From the NCBI RefSeq assembly GCF_030463565.1, contig NC_134649.1, positions 40,759,044 through 40,823,043 on the forward strand: a stretch of 64,000 nt of DNA. Reading direction: 5' to 3'. This document shows, piece by piece, positions 24,701 to 36,700 of the stretch (the first letter of the stretch is position 1; each line of letters opens with the position of its first letter). A program made the position numbers and the translations under genes. The notes under the pieces are model-generated. The model was not told the origin of the DNA, ran no database searches, and saw only the letters and a list, made by a program, of their open reading frames with translations. Source of the stretch: Pelecanus crispus (Eukaryota > Chordata > Aves > Pelecaniformes > Pelecanidae).

Positions 24701-27700
24701 CGGAGAGACGGATGGGCTGCAGCAAGCATGCCAAGAGATAACTAGGTCCTTACAGATCTGTTGGACCATCAGCATCAGCTCAGAAAGTCCTCGTCAAGGT
24801 TAATAAAAAAACCCCAAAATCGAAGGGTGCATCTCCAGCAGGACTGCTCTCAGGAAGACTTTGCTTGCTCAGCAAGATCCCTTCCGTGTGTGTCCCTGGA
24901 GCCTTCACGTGCCATCTCATGGCTTCTCTGGACTCCTGCACACCACCTACAGACCTTGGGGACAGTTAGCAAAGCACCGGGCCCCTGCTGAGAGTGAACG
25001 AGAGACTAGCTCTAGGAATATTCTTGTCACCTAACTCACCTTTCCCTGTGTTGCCTTTTCAGCAGCCTCCCCCCAGGGCAGAGGGGCACGGGAAGTGATC
25101 AACGAGACCGGAGCCCTCCTGCTCTGGGATTTTTCCGCTGCTACATCTGAGATCATCCCCAAGGCAAGCAGGTACCTCTTGAGACCTGCCAAAGAACACT
25201 CAGAGCTCTGAGAATTTGGACCTGTGAAGCCCTCCAGGCAGACGCGAGGGGAACATGGCACCCAGGCAGGATGGCAAAGCCCCTCCAGGCACCGCACAGT
25301 CCCAGGGAGGACTGTAACAACCTCCTTCAGCACTACGTCTTCACGTCCTCGTAACAGTGGCCAAATGAAGAGCGTAAAAGCAGTATGCCAATGCCTGTGC
25401 ATGCTGGCTAGCTGGCACAGGGAAGGTAGCAGCTACAGTCTGCTCTAATCAAGGCAATATGCGACCACATTCTCCCGCTGGAATGCACTGAAGAAAAGGA
25501 GTGGCCAAAAGCCGTTTTCAAGCCTTGGGACAGATTTTACCCATCCATGTTCTGGGCGAGGACCAGCACCACAAGAACAAGAGAGTCTCCAGCCAATTAT
25601 AACTCACCACAGCTAAACGATTTGGCCTGCGTGCTGGGTTTCAACACTTCCCAGTACCAAATCTGAGACGAAGGGAAGGGTAAGAGTTTCTCCCATCTGC
25701 CCTGCGATATGAGTGCTTGGAGGATTAAACTAACTCAGCTTACTTGAGGTGAAGTTGTGCTTGTTAAAAAGTCAGCTCTGAACAGCTAAGAGATTTCAGT
25801 GAAATGCATGAGTAACTAAAGCAAATGACAGTAACTACTGGCACCCAGACAGCATTGGAAACGGGCAGTTTCTCCCAGTAAGCTCATTTACTAATTAGAA
25901 TGAATTATTTCATATAATGCCAAGTCTTCTTGGTTTTATAGGGCTGTTCCCAAAAGTGAATGGAGACACTGAAAGGTTTGATTTTTCTTTCTCCTTTTCC
26001 ACGGGACAATACAAATTCTTGTTCTAATGAAAACCTCCTCTCCCCATTTTGTGTCTGTGTTCATTGCTCTTTATACTCCAAAGACTTCCACGCAATTCGG
26101 AAGTGTGACTATTAGCAAGTCTGCCACTGCCTCTCCCAGCACAGGTGGTCCTCGTGCCTACACAAACCCAGCCGTCCCTCAGCTGCCTGGCCCTTACCTT
26201 TGCCGTATGGCTCTCATGACCTGGTGTGCCCCCTCGCCCTGGTACAGCCAGGTGTGCTGGCTGTTGCGCACCAAGTCACTCATCTTCACTTTCTGGCTTC
26301 CCATGTACTTGTGGAAATCACGGATATTCAATTGTTTGAACTCCTCCAGACTCAGCACACCTACGGGAAGAGAGGAAAAGCTGGCTGACTCTGGTGCAGG
26401 TAATAGCTCTTGGCGTCCTGTACTCGGAGAAACCACCAGCTGAGGGCACTGCAAAAACTGCCTGCCTTGAACAAACCCCATTCAGGGTCCACCACTGCGC
26501 TCACCACGGGCTGCAACCTGTATGTGCAGCATTACAGATCCCAGCAACGCTCTCGCCTTTAGCTGAACAGAGGGCATACAGCAACCTGCAAAAGTGAACC
26601 CATTAGCTGCCATGCAGGGTCAGAACTGGGACAGGCAAAATACCATTTTGAACTTGCAAAAGCTCCTAAAACACACAAAACAATCCATCAAAAGAGAGAA
26701 ATAGCCACTATGGTTCTAACATATGCAATGCCACAGCTAAAAAGCCTGCATCACCTGATGCCTTGGGGCTTGTTACTTATTTAAATAGGCACATTTAAGA
26801 GCAGAGTGGGACACCTCAGACCACATTTTCTACAAGACCCTGCATGGTAATTTAAAAAAGCCAAACCCAAACCAAGCAGTACGTTCTTCTACATTTGTGT
26901 AATTAGAAAACATGAGTGAGAAATACAACAGAGCATGATCTTGAGTAAGTAGAAATAACAGAAAAGCAAGAGGTAAAAAGTGGTTTCTACTCAAACAGGT
27001 ATTTCTTGTCTGCACTCAGCTGGACTTGGCAACGGATGGACTTTTGCCTTTGTCACCTTCAGAAAAATCCTCACATTTGTTGTTTTCCCTTTCTGGAAAA
27101 GAAGGAAGCCTTGCACTGGGGACCAGGTTCCTGGGACCAGAGTGTGCGGAGCAGTGCGCTGGGCTGCCTGGCAGCCAGCTCGCATCGTGGGCTGCAAGTG
27201 GAGCTCGCTCAGGCAGCAAACCCAGTGCCGCTGCGGTGCCAGCTCTGCTCCCCGGGCACAGGGCACCCTCCAGCAGGAGGAAGGACCAGCCACCAGGGTC
27301 AGCCTGAGACAGTTCTGCAGGTGCCAGTGGTCGTGACCAAATGATCCAGACCATTATTATTTCTAGCGTCTCCCTGTCCCCACTTCCCCTTACTCCACGC
27401 AGTCTTTGATGACGCAGTGCCACATCCAGGTTGTGACCCGGTCTCTTGGTGTCACGTACCAATCTAACAACAGAGGGAAGCTGCACCCTGGAAGCAAGGT
27501 CCTGCCAAGAGCACTTTAACAGGACCTTTCATTTGTTAATGTCCGGAATGGTGGAAAAGCCACCAAGGACTCAGTCATACGCTCCTACCCCTGCCAAGAA
27601 TGCCACCAGCCCGGAGGAGCGGGGCACAGGGTGCCCTCCGGATATTTAGACATTCACATGGGTACTGCTTCAACTCCAAAGCAACTCCTCCTAGGCAGCT

Positions 27701-30700
27701 CTCAACGCCAGGTCACTGGAAAAGAGCGTGCAGAGCCTGTGTGTTCACTTAATTTGATTAGGAAATGGAGAGTTGCTTAATTGAGGCCACTCTAATTAGA
27801 GCAGCAGAGGTTAGAGCGTACGTCCGGACCAGCGGGAGCCCTTGGGAGACCGGGGGCAGGAGGGGCAGAAGTGGCCTCATGGAATACAGAGAGTTTGCAG
27901 TGGCAGAGAGGGGGGGTCAGCAACATAGGCTGACTGACAAGACTACCCTCACCTCCACTTATTCCGCCCTTCCCTCCCAGTGAGGCAGCGCTCCCAGCCT
28001 GCTGCAGAAGTCTCCCTGAAAACAGAGGAGGGGAGTGCAGGGTGCACCCCTGCAGCCCAGGTAACAAGAGCTACGTAGTCAGAGCCAGAGCAGTCTCTCA
28101 GCCCACGTGAGGGAGAAGAAGTGCACCCTGAAAGTCCTGTTACAGCTGGGCACGAAGCAAGACAGGTCTGACAGGGGAAAGGGAGCGCAAAGTTGTGTTC
28201 TGGTCCTGCTTCTGCAAGATCCAAGACCAGGCGGTGGAACTAGTCTGCTGCTAGACTGGCGATGAAGGGGCAGGAGTGCTGCAGTTAGAGGTTTACACTG
28301 ATTTTACTTTTCTGTGAAGGTCTCTAAAGCAGCATTATCTTCCTTTGAAGAACACAGCTAGAGAAATAGAGAAACAGGCCTGGGCCCACAGCTCTTGCTC
28401 TGCCACGCGTGGCTGTGCAAAGCATCCAGCGTGCTGAGGGTGAAGGGATTCCTGTGGAGTTGCTCTTACCATTCCCATCAGGATCGGCCTTGACTGCAGT
28501 GTACATCTCCCGGATGTTTTCGGGGGTCATCCACCTGCCGTTCCCAAGCCGGGTGTGGGTCAACACCTGAAATTCATAAATGGATCAACACAGGGCACTG
28601 GTTTCTTGTACTAACGAAACCCTACAGATTCCCTGCTTGAGGCCTGGCGGGCTCTCCCCTCTGCCGAGCATCGGCCAGCCAGGCGTCAGCACGCCTCTGC
28701 AGAAAGAAGATTGCAGTGAGAATCATATGGCAACCACACACAGTGTGTGGCTGATGAGTGCTGTTATTTCCAGTTTAGGTCATGGCAAATGACTGCTGGG
28801 ACTCGATTAACCAGTCAGGAGATGGAGCAGGCACAGCTCTTTCTCTTGAAGGGAAAGTAAAGCTAGATGATAAAAGTGAATGCTTTTAATTGTCCAAGAT
28901 AGGGCTTGGGACAAAATGTTTCCTTTCCACATGGACAGAGAGACGCAGTATCCTGGAGAGCTCTCAGCATGCTCTGACCTCCAGAGAAGGGAGCCTTGCC
29001 CTGGGTTGTCACTGGCACAGTTCCCCATGCTCCAAAACATGTGCTGCCCATGGGACAGCACACACCCCCAGCCCCACCTGAAACAGGAGCCTGGGGAGGG
29101 ACATCCTTGAACTGCCAGCGCCTGCCCTGATGCACCCTGCCATACAGGGCAAGGTGCTCATTGTCCCCCTCCAAGGTCATTAACAGGGGTGGCTTTGCTG
29201 ATGTCTGGTCAATTCAGCGCAGTCAGTCCCCACAGGCTGCGCAAAGCAGTGCCTACACTACAAACTCACTTCCCTGGGACACCCAGCAAGAGGAAACCCA
29301 CAGCACAAGGAACATTTTACCCAGCATATTCAAAACACACATCTCCTGCCAAGGACCGTTGCTACCTCCCAACAGCATCACAACTGCTCCACATTTCCCC
29401 AGAAACTTCCACGCTGAAGGCCAGCACAAGTCTTGAGACGTGAAATTAAACAAATACTGATGAATATATACCGGGGTCTGGTCCTACTCAAGCACAAGAG
29501 TAATCACAAGACCACCTGAGGAGAGGACATGCCAGAGGGTCCCCCAGCAAACCTCCCCTGGTCTGTCCGGCACTCTACCTCTTTGAGCTGCAGCTGCCCA
29601 TCCTGATTGTGGTCCAGCAGATTGAAAATGTCCATCTGGCTGATTTCTATCATTTCCATGGCTTCCTCATAGTCATCCGTTGGCAAGATCTGGCTCTTCT
29701 GCAGCCCCTTCAGCTGTGCCAGATGGACGATGAGCTTGCACTCCTCCTCTGTCAGGAAGTCAGGAATTTCTGGAGCAAAAGTGTGAGCAGCAACAGAAAC
29801 TGAGGAACTGTTAAAGTGGGACTCTATACTGATGACAGGCCACTCAGAAGGAGGTGGGGGGGAGAAGGCAGTTTAGAAACTGCCTAAGTTTGGGACATTC
29901 AAACACATCCAGCCTTCTACCAGAAGAGCTCCCAAAGAGCATGCACCATACACCTGAGCTGCTGGAGGCGGGTATTTTTACAGCAGCAGTTCCTAAAATG
30001 TTTGGATCCAGGGGTCAAGCCCTTAAATTCTCTCACAGATACCACAATGGACAAAGGAGTGAACAAACACGTGCATATCACCACATATTATCACTTCAAA
30101 GGTGACATGTGGATCACAGTCTGGGTGGGAACTGCTGCTCTGCAGGAAGCCAAAACCTTTGTGGTGGGCAGTGGTGATGGCGGGGGTTTCAGGCTTCCTT
30201 GCTCTCATGTGGAGAGGACAGCACTTTGCGCAAAACCAAATGCCTTTCAGGGGAACCTGGCACACTGCTCTACTATGAAAGTCAAACAGCAAGGAAACAA
30301 ATTCCAAACTTACTCCCGCTCATTCCTCTGATCCCCCACTAAAAATGGTCTTCACATTATTATTACAGGGGAAGACACCACACATGGCAGATGCCATGCT
30401 CCATACCCAGGCAGCATCCTGGTATCACCAGCCTTTGCAGCACGGCACCAGCAGCAATCACACAATACCAGGATCCCAAGCAAATTTAAATGCAGAGAAA
30501 TCCACCGATGACTACGAGGCTAAGAGATTTCTAGCTGCATGGTGCACTGGGCATACACTTGCAAAGCACTGGTGGGGTCCTGTTCCACAGCACAGTTACA
30601 CTGTGGCCCAGCAGGTTGAGAAGATCCTTCTGACTGACACTTGTCACTGTGTCCTGGTTTCAGCTGGGGTAGAGTTAATTTTCTTCCTAGTAGCAGGCAT

Positions 30701-33700
30701 AGTGCTGTGTTTTGGATTTAGGATGAGAAGGATGTTGATAACACACCGATGTTTTAGTTGTTGCTAAGTAGTGCTGACACTAGTCAAGGACTTTTCAGCT
30801 TCCCATGCTCTGCCAGGTGCACAAGAAGCTGGGAGGGGACACAGCCAGGACAGCTGCCCCAAACTGACCAAAGGGCTATTCCATACCATATGGTGTCACA
30901 CTCAGTATAGAAACTGGGGGGAGTTGGCTGGAGGGGGGCAAAGAACCATTGCTCAGGGATGGGCTGGGCATTGGTTGGTGGGTGGTGAGCAGTTGCATCA
31001 CTTGGTTTTCCTGGGTTTTGTTTCTTTCTCTCGTTTTGTTTTTCATTACAATTTATTATTATTATATTTTGTTTCAAATATTAAATTGTTCTTATCTCAG
31101 CCCAGGAGTTTTCTCACTCTTACTCTCCTGATTCTCTCCCCCATCGCACCAGAGCAGGGGGAAGTGGGCGAGCAGCTGCGTCGTGCTTAGTTGCTGGCTG
31201 GGGTTAAACCACGACACACTGCTATGGGGATCTTGTTACCAGCTGCTGAGACTTTTGATGAGGGAAAGAAAAACCACCAAAGCAGGACAGGTTTAAGTGC
31301 TCCTAGGCCCAAGGTCCTGCTCTCCAAATCGCAGCCCCCTAGAGCTCCTGCAGGTATGTGCCAAGGACATATTATATCTCCAATATAGCAGCAATCCTCA
31401 AAGGGGGGGGGGGGGGGGGGGAAAAGAGTTAATTACTTCCATGACCTTAAATCAACCCTATCAGCTCAAACTGTCAATAAGCAGTTGGCTTCTTGCTAAG
31501 CACAGACCAGAACCAGCCCTGGAGAGAATGAGATGTTCCTGGGAAGCCCCAGAAACACAATGCAGCCGGCTGTATCCGTAACACCCTCCAAGGAAACAAT
31601 TTCCGCCACAGGCAGCGCAGGGTCCTTGTGCCAGAGGATGCTTCAGAGCTGGAGCTTCCGCTGGCTGGTTTGAACCTCGTGGCACAGCACCAGGTCCGAA
31701 TGAACTGTGTGCGCTGGCAAGCAATGCCCCCAATATTTCCAGTTCCCCAAACCAGGCTACAATAATGACAGCTTCTGTAATCTTAATTACGTGCTGGAGG
31801 AAGGACAATCCCGCTCTTCAGTGGTAGTAACGGGATTTCGTAATGAAGTAAAGATCCTGTTAAGCAGAAAGCATGCTCTGTCACGCAGGTTGCAAGGTGA
31901 GGGGGTTTCCAGCTAAGCACTGCCAATCCCATCTGCAAACAACCTGGATCCACAGCTGCAAATTAGTTCCTCTCTACCCTCAGCTCTCCGAAACGGTTAA
32001 CTTCTGGCTGTGAGACCATCCTATCTCCCTGCCTGCTCAACAATAGATCCAGCTAAACAAATGCCTCCTAATTGACTTTGAGCAACACTTGATTGCTTTT
32101 ACAAAAAACAAAAGAGAGGAAAACATTGGGGTTTATGAAATAATGACTAATCCTGGAGCAAGAGAAAGGGGATGGGTTGGAGCACTGGTCTCAAACAGAG
32201 ATTCAATCTCGGCTGAAAGAGCCCCAAGACACATGGGCCAAGTCATTCATCCCTCCCCAGCCGCCCTCATTTCCACACCTGCTGATCTAAGCCAAACCCC
32301 TGCTAAAATCCAAACAATCGGGGCCGCTGGCAAATGAAAATTGGAGCATTGTCTTCCCCATGAGGGCTCTGAAAGTGCTGCACTTAATGAGGATGGATCG
32401 ACAGAGAGGTGGCTCGTAGGCTATAAAAGGCATCCCACAGTCGGGAGCAGCTCAGTCCAGGGTGCGCTGCCCATTCGCCCGCTCCCAGCTCGTTCCAAGC
32501 ATGGTCACGGCCCACCGCAGGCACCCCTCGAGGCTGGGTGGCCCATGGCTGCTGGGTCTCCTGGCACGCCTGCTGCTCTGGGGCTCCCCAGGAGCCTGGG
32601 CGAGCTACCTGAGGAGATCCTCCAGCTGCACGCCCATTCCACACCGTATGGCCTTGTGCTACGATATCGGCTACTCCGAGATGAGGATTCCCAACCTGCT
32701 GGAGCACGAGACCATGCCAGAAGTGATCCAGCAGTCTTCCAGCTGGCTGCCTTTGCTGGCCAGGGAGTGCCACCCAGACGCTAGGATTTTCCTCTGCTCC
32801 CTCTTTGCACCAATCTGCTTGGACAGGTAAGATGTTTTTACAAGTTATTTCAGCTGTAGCAAGTAACACTCCCCAAGAGTGCAACCGCATTTGCCTCCCA
32901 AGAGAAAACGCATGCAATGTGATCAGCGCAGTCCCCGAGAAGCCGCGCTGTCCCTCTCGGCAAGGGGCAATTGGATTACCCAGCAGGGATCTTCTCTCTG
33001 AAAGTGAAACATGAGCATTCATCTCGCAGGAGCAGAAACATTATGTTCCCTCCTCTGGATTTTCCTGCTCTCCCACCCCAGGCACCATTGCTGTCTCCCC
33101 TGGCCACCCCCCTCGCACACCGCAGTAGCTGCTGGCACCCACCGGCTTCACCTCCCACCTTCCCCGCAGCCCCCTTCCCAGCTCCTGCCCCGACCACGCA
33201 GGGGCTTCCTCAGCCCAACAGTGCCAGCATCAGAGAGAAATCCTCAGGTTTGAGGTGCAGCTGTCAAAGGACAGAGCTGCTACGGAAATCAGCTATCTAA
33301 TTAGGCACCTGTAAAGGTAAGCAGCCTTTGCACAACTCAAAAAGATCCCTGTGGGTGGGGGCAGGTGGGGAGGGCTTCTGGCAGCAGCCCATATTGAACA
33401 GCCTCATCCCTCCTGTCCTCAAGACATTCGTTGTTTGCTTCCTGGGCTTGAATGTTCAAAACACATCAAAGACCCCAAAATAGCTCTGCTAGCGCTACAG
33501 CGTGCAACAGAGCCCTGTGCAGCAGCAGCGCGGTGCTGGGGCTTGACCCTCAGCCTGCTGCCAGAAGCGGTCCCCAGGTGCTGCAGTCCCCATCCCCTCC
33601 CCAGGCTCATCTACCCCTGCCGCAGCCTGTGCGAAGCCGTCAAGAGAAGCTGCGCGCCCGTCATGGCTTGTTATGGCTACCCCTGGCCCGAAATCCTGAA

Positions 33701-36700
33701 CTGCAACAAGTTTCCTGCAGATCATGAACTGTGCATCGCAGCAGTCTCCACGGATGAGAATTCCTCGAGCAGGAGAAGTAAGGTTTTGTTTTTTTTTTTT
33801 TTCTCCTCACATGTTTTCCCATATGTTACACTGAAAGCTCAAAAGGATAGGCCTATGCCTTGTTTCTATTCCTAGTATTTCTGGGTTTAAGCTATATTTA
33901 GAAAAAATAATTTGTAAATTCTAGTTTTATTCTCTCTGGGAACCCTGCCGTGTCTAGAAAATTAGCGTAAAGTTGAGTGTAGCTTGGTCCCCTCTCTACT
34001 GTATTCATTAGCTCCCCGGGTGCCACCAGACCACGTGGGGTTTGGGACAGGGGGAAGAAATCGCTGTAAAAGCCTAAAGCTCACAGCTTGTGTGCAGGCT
34101 CCAGGCGGCGAGATGTGCTTCCAGCTGAGCTAAGGAGCTGCAGCCCTGATCTTTCAGCTGTGTCCAGGGTTTAAATAAACATGCAAAAAGAAATGTTTTG
34201 CAAGCCTTCTCTTTAAACATTAGGAAACACCACAAAGGGGCATAAGCCTCTGCAGACACGAGTTACACAAGAAAAAAAAATGTTTAAGACTGAAAGACTA
34301 GATTAAACACCCAGATACTGTTGAACAGTGGGGGAGATTCAAGAGCAGTTAAGAGGAGAACAGATGCCTCATTTCAGCATCACTGGATGGAGTCTGGCCA
34401 TACCAATGGCTTTGCTGTTTCATCCAAACCAGGAGATCTTCATTAAGCATTTTCACTGCTGCTTTAAGATGCAGCAACACACACAAGCCTAAACAAAGCA
34501 CGACAAGCAGCGTCTGCCCCAGCCACAGAAAGGAGAGCTTAACGTTTCCCACCCTGGCAGCCTAAGCTGTCTCTCCAGGGACTGGGTAGCTCGGGGGGAA
34601 GCAACACTCGGAAACAGCAAGCCACCACTCGCAGACCTCAAAATTGCATTATGCCTTTTCCAATGAAGCTTGACAAGGGTGTTATAACTAAATTTCTGTT
34701 GCAGCAGTGCCCCGAGCCAGCTGCAAGGACTGCGAGCTTGAGGAGGCCAGCACTGCCAGGGAGATCCTGGAAAACCTCTGTGCCAATGATTTTGGTGAGT
34801 GACCCCCCTCCTCCTTTCAGTTGCTGCCGTTGTCTCCAGAAGCCAAGTAGTGGCATGGACAGAAAATGGCTTTACCATAACAAACTGACTCAGAGGAACT
34901 GCAGCTTTCACAGCAGATCCCAGGGATTTTGAGGTCCCAACTTACCTGTTAGGTAGCAGGAGGCCCCAGCTCCAGGCACCACCGAAGATGAAGACCTGTT
35001 TTATTTCTGTGGGCTCTGATTTGGTTTTGGTCTGTGGCTGCTAAATACAAGCGCTACTCTGGTTTTCCCTTGGAGACCAACATTTCAACTGATGCCCATA
35101 AAAACCTTTAGCAAATGCCACATCAGTTATTTCAAATTTCAATACCATTGTTCTATGTGACTCTCCCTCCCCTAGCCCGAGCAGGTGGCAGCACTGGCTC
35201 TGCTCAAACAGCTGGCAAGAAGTTTTCAAAGGACAGTCCTGAATTCAGGCACACAACCTTCAGCGGGGGAGTTAAAAATCCTGGGCAGCTGGCAGTCATG
35301 TCACCTCCTGGAATCCCAGCTCAGAGAAAAGTCAAGTAATTTGCACGAGGCCAGGACTTTGATGCATCCACTTGCTTATGCCCCTGCTTCCTACAGGGTT
35401 TCTGCCCATGCAGTGGTGCTGATACACCTTGGCCACTCTCTTGAGAAAAGCAGAGCGAGAACAATGGTGTTCAGTTCTGGAAACTAATCTCAAATGAAAA
35501 CTTTTACAAGTTCACTGCAATTATAAGAGCTTGGATGGATGCGTCACCACATTACAGAAACAGCAAGAAAGCCTTGCGCTGGCTGTGTGTTTAAGTAGGT
35601 AAGAGCTATGAAAAGTAAACAGAACTAACAGCTCTTTTTCCAACCCCCGCAGCAGTGAAAATCCGAATCCTGAGGAAGAATATGACGACCACCATCTCAG
35701 ACTTTGACCTGGACCCCTCCAGGGTGGAGGTCCTGAAGCATGGCCCACTCCTCAGAACCGAAATCCCCGCTAGGCTCCAGCAGTGGCTGGACATAGATGC
35801 TACCTGCGTCCACAACATCATGAGAGGCACTCACGCAGGGGTCTTCGTTGTAAGTGGCGAAGTACAGAGTGACAAAGTGGTGGTGAACAAGGCCTACGCC
35901 TGGCAGAAGAAGAACAGGAACCTCCATCAGGCAGTGCGGAGGTGGAAACATCACCGCTGCCCTGAACAGGCTGGCCGGAAGGTCTGAAAAATCTCAATTC
36001 CAATAATAAGAAACTGCTCCTTTCCCTAAGGCTAGAAAACTCCTTTCCCTGGCAGTTGGTGTTTTGGAGATGTACAGACAGTATTTTTAGGTGATTCAAA
36101 GCAGTCATAGTCCACAGATAGGGCCTCACTACAGATCCCTGCTTTACTGAGAGCGAGCTTAAGGATGCAGATTTAACATGTTCCTCTCGCAAGGATTCAG
36201 GACTTGCGATGGACGGCTTTGTGTAGGATCCAACATCACAACAAAACTGAACTGAACTCTGCAGGCGAGCACAGACTAGAAGAGACCTGTAATAACAGTT
36301 CCTTCTAGTTCTCATCATTGAAGTCAACAGCCATTTCAGCTTCATTATTTGACCCTGAGACACCGATGCTGTCCAAGTGCCTGCTTGCTTTCTGTCCAGA
36401 GACATTACGCAAAAGTCTCCCTGACTGCTAAGAGATGCTTTTTTATGTAATGGAGCAAACACTTTACTTTTGAACAGTCCAAAGTAAATTAAGGGGGAGA
36501 GGAACCCACCCAGGCAACGACCAGAAATGAATGCTAAACTCCACTCTTGAGCAGTCACTCAGGCTGTCCCTTCAGCTTGCTGTGCTGAGAGTTGATGAAC
36601 ATCTGCACAGGTAAAAAGAAAGAGCTGTTCTCAAGCAGGAAAGGCACAAAGCAAAGATAGCTGAGGATTTCTGCATAACAGGGAAAACATGTTTTAACAT

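Noticed and set aside
24800-26180. Possible extra P4HTM exons in the gaps between recognised exons
   Set aside because: Exons 5 and 6 join in exact phase (2 to 2) and match the human protein continuously, so no exon is missing.
30345-31190. Small open frames of 140 and 139 codons near the solo LTR
   Set aside because: They overlap the LTR or its flank, have no retroviral domain, and look like chance frames.
35818-36558. A 246-codon minus-strand open frame over the end of the nested sFRP gene
   Set aside because: It is antisense to the last coding exon and its 3' UTR, shows no family resemblance, and is not needed by P4HTM, whose exons join in phase without it.
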